Below, in pieces: positions 7,095 through 15,276 of a DNA stretch of 28,090 nt. The translations under genes and the position numbers were made by a program. The notes under the pieces were generated by a model, which did no database searches, had not been told where the DNA came from, and saw only the letters and a list, made by a program, of their open reading frames with translations. The DNA lies in contig JANNPN010000011.1 of NCBI GenBank assembly GCA_031400185.1, forward strand, positions 1 to 28,090, in the 5' to 3' direction. Source of the stretch: UTPRO1 sp031400185. Its GTDB lineage: Bacteria; Desulfobacterota; Binatia; UTPRO1. The stretch's first letter is position 1; the number at the start of each line of letters is the position of its first letter.

Positions 7095-8483
7095 TCAGCC
7101 CGCCAACTGTCCCGCCCGTGCAGGGCGCAAGCGGCGCCACGTCCACCAGCCGAGCGCCGCTGTGAGCGTGAGTACGCCGGCAACGCCGGCACCCACGCGC
7201 GCTGCCCAGGCACTTGCCGGTTCTTCGCGAAAAGCAAACCTCGGCAGCCGGTCGTAGTCCGCCAGCGTGATGGGCGCGCGCTGGTGAACTTTGGGGCTGA
7301 AAAAATCGTGAATGGCACTTTTGAACTCAGCGGTCTGGTCGTGAAAGGCCCGGTGACGCCAGTAGCCGGTTCCGGCGAGATCCGTCAGGGCTTCGTACGT
7401 CGCGATTGCCGGGGAAAGAAAACGCCAGCGCCCCACGGCGGTTTGTTGGCGTGCCAGTTGGTCGTCGAAGCGTTGCCGCACCGGCTCGACGGCTCGCCCG
7501 ACCTCCGTTTGGACGGTGAGATGGCGCGCGGCGAAGTCGGCCTGCTGGTCGGGCGGCGCGAGCTCCGGATGGTCGCGGTAGAAAGAGTTGAGCAACTCTA
7601 TGCCGCGCTTCTCGGCGTCGCCCGAGGCCTTGCGTCCGGCGGCCACCAGTTCCGCGCGCGAAGGCGTGGGATAGAGCGTCTCCACAGCGACGTTCAACAG
7701 GGTGGGCACCACCAGCACGAGCAAGACCCACGCGGCGCCGAGCGCCGTCGCAGCACCCGCCGCGCTGCGGGCCACGGCGTTGACCGCGATGGCCAGCGCG
7801 ACCCAGAACAGTCCGTAGGCGAGCACCACGGCAACCGCCAGCGCCACGCGATGCATGGCGGCCGCGGAATCCGAGACCACTCCCGCCGCGAGAGTTCCCA
7901 GCGCCGCGAGTCCGAGCACCGGCAAGGCACGGGCGAGCGCGCGATGCGCCAGCCAGCGTCCGGGCGTGATGCCCTGCGCCAGGCCGAGGCGCAAGGTGCC
8001 GGACTCGCGATCGCCCGCCGCGAGATCGTGCACGAAAGCGACGAGGAACAGCGGGAACAACCACACCAGCACGAAGGCCAGATCGAATCGGCCCGCGAGC
8101 AGCACCGAGGGATTCTCCAGCTCCGACCGAGTCTCGGCGGGTGCTGAAAGATTCCACACGCTGATCACCTGGTGGCCGGGAACCAAGTCCGACTGGCCGG
8201 TGGCGAGGAGCGGCAGCGGTGCCGGCGAGAGGATGGCGATTTCGCCACGCCCGGCGACGGCTTGCGCATCCAGGGATTGGCGTCCGAGAAAGTCGCGGAC
8301 CTGGACCGCCCGATCGGTGGCGGCGCGGTTCAGTTGCGCGGTGATCTGCGACTGCCGCGCGTGCAGTTGCGCGCCATTTCCCAAGCCATACAGGAGCGCC
8401 GCAGCAAACAGAGCGAGCAGCACCCACACCCCACGTTCCCGCGCCAGCAAGCGAAGCTCGAGGCGGAAAAGATACGGACTCAT
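7095..8483 (-). CDS. ABC-2 type transporter permease, DUF3526-like
   Basis: This is the second permease of a three-gene ABC exporter, 462 aa from the ATG at 8483, only 2 nt after the stop of the first permease gene. Topology is typical: a first membrane helix (about residues 18-36, VWVLLALFAAALLYGLG), then a large extracytoplasmic domain. Next comes a cluster of helices around FVLVWLFPLFLVAFVHDLAAGDRESGTL, where the D-R-E-S-G-T-L element is the cytoplasmic coupling motif of ABC-2 permeases. More helices follow around LAVAVVLAYGLFWVALAIAV and WVLLVLVVPTLLNVAVETLYP. A second soluble stretch of about 130 residues precedes a last helix near the C-terminus. This pattern matches DUF3526 permeases, which usually sit beside a paired permease and an ATPase, as here. 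Substrate unknown. Confidence 0.88.
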   Translation of the reverse strand: MSPYLFRLELRLLARERGVWVLLALFAAALLYGLGNGAQLHARQSQITAQLNRAATDRAVQVRDFLGRQSLDAQAVAGRGEIAILSPAPLPLLATGQSDLVPGHQVISVWNLSAPAETRSELENPSVLLAGRFDLAFVLVWLFPLFLVAFVHDLAAGDRESGTLRLGLAQGITPGRWLAHRALARALPVLGLAALGTLAAGVVSDSAAAMHRVALAVAVVLAYGLFWVALAIAVNAVARSAAGAATALGAAWVLLVLVVPTLLNVAVETLYPTPSRAELVAAGRKASGDAEKRGIELLNSFYRDHPELAPPDQQADFAARHLTVQTEVGRAVEPVRQRFDDQLARQQTAVGRWRFLSPAIATYEALTDLAGTGYWRHRAFHDQTAEFKSAIHDFFSPKVHQRAPITLADYDRLPRFAFREEPASAWAARVGAGVAGVLTLTAALGWWTWRRLRPARAGQLAG

Positions 8484-8485
8484 GA

Positions 8486-9898
8486 TCAATTGGGATTCAG
8501 GCGCGGTGCCGCCCAGCAGAGCGCGGCCCACGCCCCCACCGCCCACAGGATCAGGACGATCAGGCCGGGTTTCGCAGCCGCGAGCCCGGCATCCGCGAGC
8601 GGCGGATCGTAGGTGAACGCCGGCAGTTTCTCCCACAGCTCGCGCCCGGCGACGGCGTGATGGCCCCCGTGCGAGCTCATCATGTTCTCGTTGAGCACGC
8701 GCACGAACGCGCGCCGATGGTTCTCCGCCGCGACCGAAAAGCGGCGATGATGGGTGAAGTCCGTGCCGGCGAGCGCCATCGAGGCCGAGCGAATCGCCAG
8801 CAGCGGTGCGACCAGGCCGGTCCAGGTCACGGCGCGATCCTGTGCTTCGAGACGATCCCACAGCCGCCCGTAGTGCTCGTCGAACACTTCGTCCGCCATG
8901 CGTTCGCTTTCGAGCATGGCCAGGCCCTGGAAGTTGAACGGTAGCTCCTCGATGCGCGTCTTGCCGTGTTCGCGCAACACCTTCTGCGCGAGCTCCTGCA
9001 ACCGTTGGTCGCGCGAATTGTGGCCGTCCAGACCTCCCTGCAACGCCTTCTGCAAGTCGCCCTCGAACTCGGCGAGCTTGGGCGTGGGCAACACGCGTTG
9101 CACGATGTCCGTGGAGAGGCGCGGCGCGAGAATGGCGTTGGCGGACCAGAAGACGAGGAGCATGGCGAGGGCTGCGCGCGACGTGGGCATGACGGCGGAG
9201 ACGGCGAGGCAGAAGGCCAGCATCGCGGCCAGATAGAGCGCGTAGGCACAACCCAGCCCCGCGAGACGAGCCCAGCCGCCGGGCACCTCACCGCCCGGGA
9301 ACGTTTGCAGCGCAATCGCCCCGAACAGCCCGACCGGCAACACGAGCACGAATACGACCGAGCCCAACCCCAGCGCCTTGCCGAGCACGAGATCACGCGG
9401 GCGCACGCCGAGGCTGAGGACCTGTCGCAAGGTCCCGCGCTCACGCTCGCCGGCCAGCGCACCGAACGTGAGCAGCACGATCAGCAAGGGCGCGAGCAGT
9501 TGCAGTCCGGTGGCGACGGTCAGCTCGCCAAAACGACGCGTGGCCGTCGCATCCTGCGCGGGCACGAACGCCGCCTGGTTTTGCCGGTGCGCTTCGAGAA
9601 ACACCGTGGTCCCGACGAACGGCTCGATGCCGCGGTCCAGCATCGCGAGCGGTGGCAGCGGCTTGAAGACATACACGCCGTAGTGGCCCGCCGAATGGGA
9701 ATTCTTCTGGCCCTGGCTCAACCAGTTCTCCCGTTCCATCGCGGTGGCGGCGGCGCGTTCACTCCGCGTCCGCTGCACCTGTTGCAGGGCGAGCAACGAC
9801 GCCACGCCCAGCAGTCCCACGATGATGGCCGCCGCCCATCGAAAGCGACCGTCGCGCCAGGCATCGATGAATTCCTTGCGGGCGATGGAGAAAATCAT
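8486..9898 (-). CDS. ABC-2 type transporter permease
   Basis: This is the first permease of the exporter, 470 aa. Its ATG at 9898 overlaps the ATPase stop as ATGA, so the two are translationally coupled. It opens with IARKEFIDAWRDGRFRW and a membrane helix (about residues 22-40). An extracytoplasmic domain follows, then a helix cluster from about residue 130: LQLLAPLLIVLLTFGALAGERERGTL, where E-R-E-R-G-T-L is the ABC-2 coupling motif, followed by a segment promising V-L-G-K-A. Further helices are around VVFVLVLPVGLFGAIAL and ALYLAAMLAFCLAVSAVMP. A long soluble insert (about 265-430) contains a His cluster, HGGHH at 410-414, before the final membrane helix. The same body plan in both permeases suggests a heterodimer. 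The histidines might contact a metal or simply lie in a loop; there is no further support. Confidence 0.88.
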   Translation of the reverse strand: MIFSIARKEFIDAWRDGRFRWAAAIIVGLLGVASLLALQQVQRTRSERAAATAMERENWLSQGQKNSHSAGHYGVYVFKPLPPLAMLDRGIEPFVGTTVFLEAHRQNQAAFVPAQDATATRRFGELTVATGLQLLAPLLIVLLTFGALAGERERGTLRQVLSLGVRPRDLVLGKALGLGSVVFVLVLPVGLFGAIALQTFPGGEVPGGWARLAGLGCAYALYLAAMLAFCLAVSAVMPTSRAALAMLLVFWSANAILAPRLSTDIVQRVLPTPKLAEFEGDLQKALQGGLDGHNSRDQRLQELAQKVLREHGKTRIEELPFNFQGLAMLESERMADEVFDEHYGRLWDRLEAQDRAVTWTGLVAPLLAIRSASMALAGTDFTHHRRFSVAAENHRRAFVRVLNENMMSSHGGHHAVAGRELWEKLPAFTYDPPLADAGLAAAKPGLIVLILWAVGAWAALCWAAPRLNPN

Positions 9899-10596
9899 GC
9901 GCTGAGATGCTGCAGATAGAGCTTCTCCAAATCCACGTGTTTCAAATCGTTCGTCGCATACTCTGCCGCCAGTGTGCCGTCGCGGAGAATGCCGACACGC
10001 GTGGCATCCTCGCGCGCGCGGAAGAGATCGTGCGTGGCCATCAGGATCGCCACGCCATCCTGCGCCAACTTCCGCACGAGGCGGGAAAATTCGTGCGACG
10101 CCGCAGGGTCGAGACCGGAAGTGGGCTCATCGAGCAACAGCGCCTTGGCTTCGGTGGCGAGTGCGAGGGCGATGCCGACCTTCTGGCGCATTCCTTTGGA
10201 GTAGGTGGACACGCGGCGCGCGGCGGCGTCGGCAGCGAGTCCGGCCCGCTTGAGCAACGTCAGCAGTTCTTCCTGCGTATGACGCCGGCCCGCAAGCGTG
10301 CTGAAGTAGTCGAGGTTCTCCACCCCGGTGAAGCGCGGATACAGCACGACCTGCTCGGGGATGTAGGCAATGTGCCGCCGCGCCCCGACCGGGTCCGCCG
10401 CCACGTTCACACCGTCCACGCTTGCCGCGCCCCCATCGGGCGTGAGGAAGCCGAGGAACAGGTTGATGGTGGTGGTCTTGCCCGCCCCGTTGGGCCCGAG
10501 CAGAGCGAAGATTTCCCCCGCCTCGATCTTCAGGTTCAACTCGTTCACGGCCACGTGACCGTTGAATTTCTTCATCAGCTTGCGCGCTTCGATCAT
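9895..10596 (-). CDS. ABC transporter ATP-binding protein (NosF/CcmA type)
   Basis: This is the ATPase for the two ABC-2 permeases, 233 aa from the ATG at 10596. An in-frame ATG at 10617 would add seven residues; the shorter form starts MIEARKL as family members usually do, and neither start has a good ribosome-binding site. Walker A GPNGAGKT lies at 34-41, the Q-loop in YIPEQ near 85, the signature YSKGMRQKVG near 137, Walker B LLLDEPTSGLDP near 158, and the switch histidine in ATHD near 192. The YSKGMRQK signature and SGLDP are typical of ABC-2 exporters such as NosF and CcmA. It is first in a tightly packed operon and diverges from the methyltransferase gene. Confidence 0.93.
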   Translation of the reverse strand: MIEARKLMKKFNGHVAVNELNLKIEAGEIFALLGPNGAGKTTTINLFLGFLTPDGGAASVDGVNVAADPVGARRHIAYIPEQVVLYPRFTGVENLDYFSTLAGRRHTQEELLTLLKRAGLAADAAARRVSTYSKGMRQKVGIALALATEAKALLLDEPTSGLDPAASHEFSRLVRKLAQDGVAILMATHDLFRAREDATRVGILRDGTLAAEYATNDLKHVDLEKLYLQHLSA

Positions 10597-10767
10597 GATC
10601 GCGGCCAATGCAAACATTCGCTGCGTCCGCTGACAAGCCAGGTCGACGTCGAGCGCATTCCGCTCGAGGTCCGGCAGCAGGGGCTCGACACGCTCGAGCG
10701 CATCGGCGCGGAGTTGACATGCGACGACCGCTCGGGCGTAGCACGCTCCGGCTCAGGAGGGCCGTTC

Positions 10768-11799
10768 ATGCCACCTACGATCCCGACCGCCATCCAACGG
10801 CTGCATGCGCTGATCACGGGCCCGTGGGTGACGGCGTCCCTGTACACGGCTGCCGTTCTTGGCATCGCCGATCTGCTCGGGGAGGGGCCGCGGTCCGCGC
10901 AGGATCTTGCGGGCGCGACGCGGACGGACCCCGATGCCCTGCGGCGGCTACTGCGCGCGCTCGCTGCCCAGGGAGTTTTCGCGGAGCAGGAAGACGGGCG
11001 CTTCGCGCAGAGCGAGCTATCGGCTTTCCTGCGAAGCGACACTGCCCCGAGCCTGCGCTCGATTCTGCTGATGTACGGCAGCGAGGTCTGGTGGGAACCA
11101 TGGGGACAGATGCTGCATTCGATCCGCACGGGCGAAACGGCGTTCTCCAAGGTGCACGGAGCCGAGCTGTTCGACTACATGAAGCGCCAGGCGCCGTTCG
11201 CGGCGATCTTCAACCAGGCCATGACCGAGGGGTCCACCCGCCTTGCCGATGAGATCGTGGCGGCCTGTGACTTCTCGGCCTTCGGGACCGTCGTCGATGT
11301 CGGCGGCGGACAGGGGTCGCTCCTATCGGCCATCCTGCGGGCGACACCGGCGGCACGCGGCATCCTCGTCGACCTGCCGCACGTCGTCGAGACCGCGCGC
11401 ACTCTCGTTGAGGAGCGTGGCATCGCCGACCGCTGTGAGCTGGTCGGCGGCAGCTTTTTCGAATCGGTCCCCGCCGGTGGCGACGCCTACGTCTTGAAGT
11501 GGATCGTGCATGACTGGAACGACGCGGACGCGACGCGGATACTGCGCACCATACGCGCGGCCATTCCCCCCGCTGGTCGGCTGATCGTCTTCGACCGCGT
11601 GCTGCCCGAGCGCATCACGGCGGACGATCCCGTGAGCCAGAGCAGCACGCTCGCGGACCTCAACATGCTCGTCAACGTCACCGGCCGCGAGCGGACCGAG
11701 ACGCAATTCCGCCAGCTCCTCGCTGCCGGCGGCTTCACCCTGTCGTCGGCGCGGAGCCTTCCGAGCGGCCTCGGCATCGTCGAAGGACTCCCGGCCTGA
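10768..11799 (+). CDS. SAM-dependent O-methyltransferase (Methyltransf_2 family)
   Basis: The product is 343 aa from the ATG at 10768, preceded by AGGAGG at 10755-10760 with 7-nt spacing. The N-terminal helical dimerisation domain (about residues 1-100) carries the usual winged-helix pattern of the family: LGIADLLGEGPRSAQDLA, then DPDALRRLLRALAAQGVF. The catalytic Rossmann domain has the SAM-binding D177-V-G-G-G-Q-G, an acidic strand end in ILVDLPHVVE, and K-W-I-V-H-D-W-N-D, in which His248 is the usual general base. These marks match plant and bacterial small-molecule O-methyltransferases such as hydroxyneurosporene and polyketide methyltransferases. No biosynthetic genes stand next to it, so the acceptor cannot be named. 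The gene is alone, divergent from the ABC operon and convergent with the 880-aa protein gene. Confidence 0.92.
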   Translation: MPPTIPTAIQRLHALITGPWVTASLYTAAVLGIADLLGEGPRSAQDLAGATRTDPDALRRLLRALAAQGVFAEQEDGRFAQSELSAFLRSDTAPSLRSILLMYGSEVWWEPWGQMLHSIRTGETAFSKVHGAELFDYMKRQAPFAAIFNQAMTEGSTRLADEIVAACDFSAFGTVVDVGGGQGSLLSAILRATPAARGILVDLPHVVETARTLVEERGIADRCELVGGSFFESVPAGGDAYVLKWIVHDWNDADATRILRTIRAAIPPAGRLIVFDRVLPERITADDPVSQSSTLADLNMLVNVTGRERTETQFRQLLAAGGFTLSSARSLPSGLGIVEGLPA

Positions 11800-11857
11800 C
11801 AGGCGCCTCGCGAAGCGACAGTGAGCATCGGCGGAATGTCAGCCGCTGCGTCTCGTT

Positions 11858-14500
11858 TCACGGCCCGAAGGTCGCGGTGCCTCGAACGGTCTGGCGGCCT
11901 GGACCGGGGAAGCTGAACAAGCCGTTGATCGAACCTGAGCTTGTCGGAGGGACGCAGAAGAGTGCCGCCCGGGTCGGGTGCGACACGTCGTTGATCGGGG
12001 TATCCTCCGTGCCGACGGCGATCAGGGTGTCGGTGCCGTCGTTCAGACCCGCGGGTTGGAAGGTCCCGCCCCCGGTCAGGTAGCACTTGCGTGCGGAGGC
12101 GACACAAGTCCCCGCGCCGCCTCCGCAGTCGGAATCGACGGAGCAGGAACGTTGCGCGTGCCCCGAGGCGACCGTGCACGTGTTTGTTGGCGGACCGAGC
12201 GTGCATCCGCCTTCCTGGTTGCCAACGATCCCGTCTGCGGCGTCGGTGCATTCCATGATGCGGTCAAGCACCGTCGTGTCATCGAGGCAGGCGCTGGGTT
12301 TGGTGAACTCGCCCGGACGCGAACAGGTACTGCCGGGACACTGTGAACCCACCGCGCAGGCAGCACCGTTGTTGCCGCCGCCGAGGCACCGCAAACCGTT
12401 GCAGATCGGTCCGATGGGGCCTGCCGGATCCGGACAATCGGCGTTGGCGAAGCACGCCGCGTTGTTACCGTTGTTGCAGGTGCCGCAGAGGCATTTGTCG
12501 CCCGCGGAACCGGAGCAGTTCGGACTGGCGATCGTGAGAGTCCGTGTGACCGGATCGGTCGCATTCGAAAGATCGAGTGTGAGCAGCGCGATCTGGCTGG
12601 CGGTCGACGGCGGACAGTCGAGGCTCGAGACGCCGAAATCCGGCCGGTTCGGCACCTGCCCGTTGCCGTCGCAGGCGCGGCTCACCCGCGGCCCGGCGTT
12701 GCATGTGCCGCCCTGCAGCCCGTCGTTGACTGCCCCGTCGCCGATGCACAGCGGGCACGGCTGATCGACGCTTCCTCCAAGGAAGACTCTGCTGCTCGCG
12801 AGCATGGTCGTCGCGGTCTCCCCGCTCTCGACGTTTGCGGTCCCGCCGACCGACCCGGTGAGCTGGTTCACGAAACAGGTGCCGATCCCGCCGCCGGCGA
12901 GCGGCAGATTGGAACCGAGGTACCACTGACACGTCCCCGCAGCGGGACACGTACCGCCCGGACAGGCCGAGTCGGTTGTGCAGGTGGCGCCGTGGTTGGT
13001 GCCGCCGAGACAGCTTCGCGGCAGGCACGGGGCATCCGAGGTGCAGCGCCGCGACGTGTCGTTCGTGCAGCGCCGATTGTCGATCTGTCCGGCCCCCGCC
13101 GCGGGATTCGCGATCGGTCCGCTGACATCGCATTGCCCGCACGGCCGGCTGCTGCCGCTGCACCCCGAAAGCCCGACGGTCAGCGCGCCATTCGAGACCA
13201 TCGGCATGCGATGCCCGATGCCGTTCCAACCGAGGTCGAGCGTGCTCGCGGCATCGATCGCGTCGTCCGCGAACGTCATCGTGGTCGGACACGCGCACTG
13301 GCACGTCGGGCCGCAGGTGAACGCTGCGCCCGTGTTGGAGCCCGTGACGCAGGTGACGCCGGCGCTCAGATCGCAATCCTCGCCCGGATCGAGGGCGCCG
13401 TTGCCGCATGCACCGGGCGTCATGGTCGCAGTGGGCGTCGGGATCAACGGTCCCGTCGAGGTCGCCGTCGGCGTGGCCGTAATGGCGGTCGTCGGTGTCG
13501 CCGTGCGCGTCGCCGTCTGCGTTGCCGTAGGCGTCGTGGTCGGGGTGGGCGTCGTCGCGCCGGTCGGCGTCGCCGTCGGCGTCGGTGGATCGCCGTTGCA
13601 CTCCAAGCTCGGGTACGGCACGAAGGTCGGCACGGCGGCCGGCACCGAGCAGTCGACCTTGAACTCCGTCACGCAATCGACACAGGCAACGATGTCGTCG
13701 ATGGTGGCAATCGGGCCGCCGCACGATGCGAGCGTGCTGTCAGGCACCGTGACCGAGGGGCAGGTTCCCGGAAAATCCAAGGACGCCACGGCCATACCGT
13801 CGCAGGCCTTGTGAATCGCGGCATCCTTCTTGGCGGCCGCCTTGGCGATGGCGGCGAGATATTTGCCGTCGCCGCCCGCGGTCGGCACGCAGCTCGCGGA
13901 GTGCTTCTGGGTGTAACGCGCGTCCCAGCACTTGCCGAGCGCCTTCGTCTTGGCGGCGAAGAACGCCGCCGTCGCCTTGCCGATCACGGCTTCGCACTTG
14001 GCGACCGCCGGCGCGGACGGATTCGACCCGTAGTAGAGCTGGATCGCCTGATCGATGGCCTTCGCATTGATGCAACTCAAGCACGTGGTGATGTCGTCGC
14101 AGTTGCCGATCGCGTTGGTGCACGCGCTCTCGAAACCCGGACAGGTCGCAGGCCACGAGAGCGAGGCCAGCGAATCATTGTCGCCCGTCGTGCTGCAATT
14201 CTTGTCCCCGCCGCCGCAGGCTTTGGCGATGCCGAGCGCGAGCTTGTTGAACCCCTTGACGAGCGCGGTCACCGTCTTGGAGTCGGTCAGGCAAACCGTG
14301 GCCGGCGGCAGCTTCCCTTTCACCTTGGCGTCTTCGCATTTCTGCAGGGCCTTCATACGCGCCTGGGCATTTTTCCCCGACTCTTTCAGGATCGACCGCT
14401 GACACTTGATCGGGTCGGAGTAGGCGGGTGTCGTCACGAGCACGGCGGCAGCCGCGAACGACAGGGCACGTACGAACAATCTCTGGGCGGCTGGCTGCAT
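11858..14500 (-). CDS. Large exported Cys-rich protein with Thr/Pro linker
   Basis: The product is 880 aa from the ATG at 14500, chosen for its signal peptide (residues 1-28, ending AYS) and GGAG 9 nt upstream. Residues 33-143 and 169-276 are two Cys-rich helical modules. Each starts K-C, has A-L-x-K-C about 20 residues later, and ends in D-D-I-x-x-C-x-x-C. A Thr/Pro linker follows (305-363). The C-terminal half (365-880) is Cys-rich. It opens with C-G-N-G-x-L-D-P-G-E-D-C-D, the start motif of DUF4215/myxococcal Cys-rich repeats, and contains two copies of C-L-G-G-x-N-x-G-x-x-C. It ends with a block around VLDRIMECTDAADG and NQEGGC. No haem-binding CxxCH is present. The location is probably the cell surface or periplasm, with many disulfides. 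No enzymatic motif is seen and the function is unknown. Confidence 0.87.
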   Translation of the reverse strand: MQPAAQRLFVRALSFAAAAVLVTTPAYSDPIKCQRSILKESGKNAQARMKALQKCEDAKVKGKLPPATVCLTDSKTVTALVKGFNKLALGIAKACGGGDKNCSTTGDNDSLASLSWPATCPGFESACTNAIGNCDDITTCLSCINAKAIDQAIQLYYGSNPSAPAVAKCEAVIGKATAAFFAAKTKALGKCWDARYTQKHSASCVPTAGGDGKYLAAIAKAAAKKDAAIHKACDGMAVASLDFPGTCPSVTVPDSTLASCGGPIATIDDIVACVDCVTEFKVDCSVPAAVPTFVPYPSLECNGDPPTPTATPTGATTPTPTTTPTATQTATRTATPTTAITATPTATSTGPLIPTPTATMTPGACGNGALDPGEDCDLSAGVTCVTGSNTGAAFTCGPTCQCACPTTMTFADDAIDAASTLDLGWNGIGHRMPMVSNGALTVGLSGCSGSSRPCGQCDVSGPIANPAAGAGQIDNRRCTNDTSRRCTSDAPCLPRSCLGGTNHGATCTTDSACPGGTCPAAGTCQWYLGSNLPLAGGGIGTCFVNQLTGSVGGTANVESGETATTMLASSRVFLGGSVDQPCPLCIGDGAVNDGLQGGTCNAGPRVSRACDGNGQVPNRPDFGVSSLDCPPSTASQIALLTLDLSNATDPVTRTLTIASPNCSGSAGDKCLCGTCNNGNNAACFANADCPDPAGPIGPICNGLRCLGGGNNGAACAVGSQCPGSTCSRPGEFTKPSACLDDTTVLDRIMECTDAADGIVGNQEGGCTLGPPTNTCTVASGHAQRSCSVDSDCGGGAGTCVASARKCYLTGGGTFQPAGLNDGTDTLIAVGTEDTPINDVSHPTRAALFCVPPTSSGSINGLFSFPGPGRQTVRGTATFGP
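13412..13588 (-). repeat. Low-complexity Thr/Pro/Ala-rich linker-coding repeat
   Basis: This stretch encodes residues 305-363 of the 880-aa protein. It is built from short T-P-T-x and T-A-T-P units with imperfect GTCGCCGTC-like DNA repetition. It separates the helical modules from the Cys-rich C-terminal half and probably forms an extended, possibly glycosylated spacer. Repeats of this type vary in copy number between strains and can cause assembly errors. Confidence 0.8.
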
Positions 14501-14672
14501 GGTGTACGCTCCGTGGTGCAGGTTTTGTGGGACGACGGGTACGGACAACGCCGACGAATCGTCGCGCACCGTCCCACTCCTTCGTCACGGTGTCGATCAG
14601 GTGATTACCCGACGAAGGCGAGAAATCTGTCGCAGGGCAGGTTTGAGCAGAATCAGGCTGCGCCGATATGGC

Positions 14673-14700
14673 GCGGGCGCGACTCCTCGAACGCGCCCGT
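14673..14700. repeat. GC-rich inverted repeat (9-bp stem)
   Basis: GCGGGCGCG (14673-14681) pairs with CGCGCCCGT (14692-14700) across a 10-nt loop, with one G-T end pair. There is no T-tract on either side. In such GC-rich DNA a stem of this length could arise by chance, so its role is open. Confidence 0.35.
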
Positions 14701-14827
14701 AAGTGCGTGTAGCGGCCCTTCGCGGTGAACGCCTGGGGTTCCCCACTCTGCTTGCCCCTGAGAAGTTCGGCGCGGATGGCCTCGTCCTCCGCGGGGCGAG
14801 CCTGCGGATTTCAAGCGGTGACGAACG

Positions 14828-14878
14828 TCGTCGTTCGCGAGTTCCGGATCGCCTTTGCGATTCGGAACTCGGCGACGA
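14828..14878. repeat. Long inverted repeat (15-bp stem, 4-nt loop, plus 6-bp outer stem)
   Basis: CGAGTTCCGGATCGC (14838-14852) and GCGATTCGGAACTCG (14857-14871) pair at 14 of 15 positions, with the fifteenth a G-T wobble on the plus-strand RNA, around the loop CTTT. Outside, TCGTCG (14828-14833) pairs with CGACGA (14873-14878) across a small internal loop. This is one of the strongest dyads in the window. No T-tract follows, so it is not a standard intrinsic terminator. A REP-like element, a regulatory RNA structure or a protein-binding site are alternatives. Confidence 0.65.
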
Positions 14879-15244
14879 GATCACCGCGTTCGCCGTCCGC
14901 GATCTGCTGGCGCGCTACGCGCCATACTCCGGCGTCGCCCGGCAGGTGCTGGTCGCCAGGTCGCAGCTGTACGTGTAGCCCGCACGCGTTGCCGAACTCG
15001 CCTACGAGGGCGATCTGAACCAACTGGCGATTTCGCAGCGCAACGAGCGCTCGGAGCCCGGCCATGATGAAGCGGAACAGGAGCATCCACGTCGCCTCCC
15101 GCTTGATCATAGGCCGGGGGTAGCGGGCGCGGGAGGGCAACGAGTGAACCTCTGAGCGACCCCCAGCGACGCGGCCTCGATCCGGTTCGGTGGGTCGGAG
15201 CCGCGAACACGCGCGCGCCCGGGTAGCCCGACGCTACTCGAAAG

Positions 15245-15273
15245 GTAGCCCCTCCCCGGCAAGGGAGGGCTAC
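15245..15273 (+). promoter_or_regulatory. Hairpin sequestering the Shine-Dalgarno site of the first DUF1566 gene
   Basis: GTAGCCC-CTCCC (15245-15256) pairs with GGGAGGGCTAC (15263-15273): 11 bp with a single-C bulge and a 6-nt loop. The 3' arm contains the Shine-Dalgarno sequence GGGAGG, and the stem ends 3 nt before the ATG at 15277. When folded, the ribosome-binding site would be hidden. A smaller stem with the same GTAGC/GCTAC arms lies just upstream (15223-15237) and could compete or stack. The pairing is seen directly; a role in translational control is inferred. Confidence 0.55.
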
Positions 15274-15276
15274 ACA

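Larger units (their letters stand above)
14501..15276. other. Gene-poor intergenic region with hairpins
   Basis: These 776 bp lie between the divergent 880-aa protein gene and the first DUF1566 gene. Several reading frames of about 90-110 codons are open (for example 14703-14978 plus and 14811-15140 minus). None has a good ribosome-binding site, a recognisable domain or a signal peptide, and two overlap on opposite strands, so I do not call a gene. The stretch holds hairpins at 14673-14700, 14828-14878, 15223-15237 and 15245-15273. The first 100 bp probably contain the promoter of the 880-aa gene. Confidence 0.6.

Noticed and set aside
9907..10767. In-frame N-terminal extension of the O-methyltransferase
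   Set aside because: The extension runs antisense through the ABC ATPase gene; the AGGAGG before the ATG at 10768 fixes the start.
11858..14500. Multihaem cytochrome, suggested by many CxxC pairs
   Set aside because: No CxxC is followed by His, so there is no haem c attachment site.
12992..14728. Plus-strand open frame of 578 codons
   Set aside because: It is antisense to the 880-aa exported protein, is extremely Arg/Gly-rich and has no motif.
14703..15140. Small open frames on both strands of the intergenic region (14703-14978 plus, 14811-15140 minus)
   Set aside because: They overlap each other on opposite strands, span the long hairpin, lack ribosome-binding sites and show no domain.
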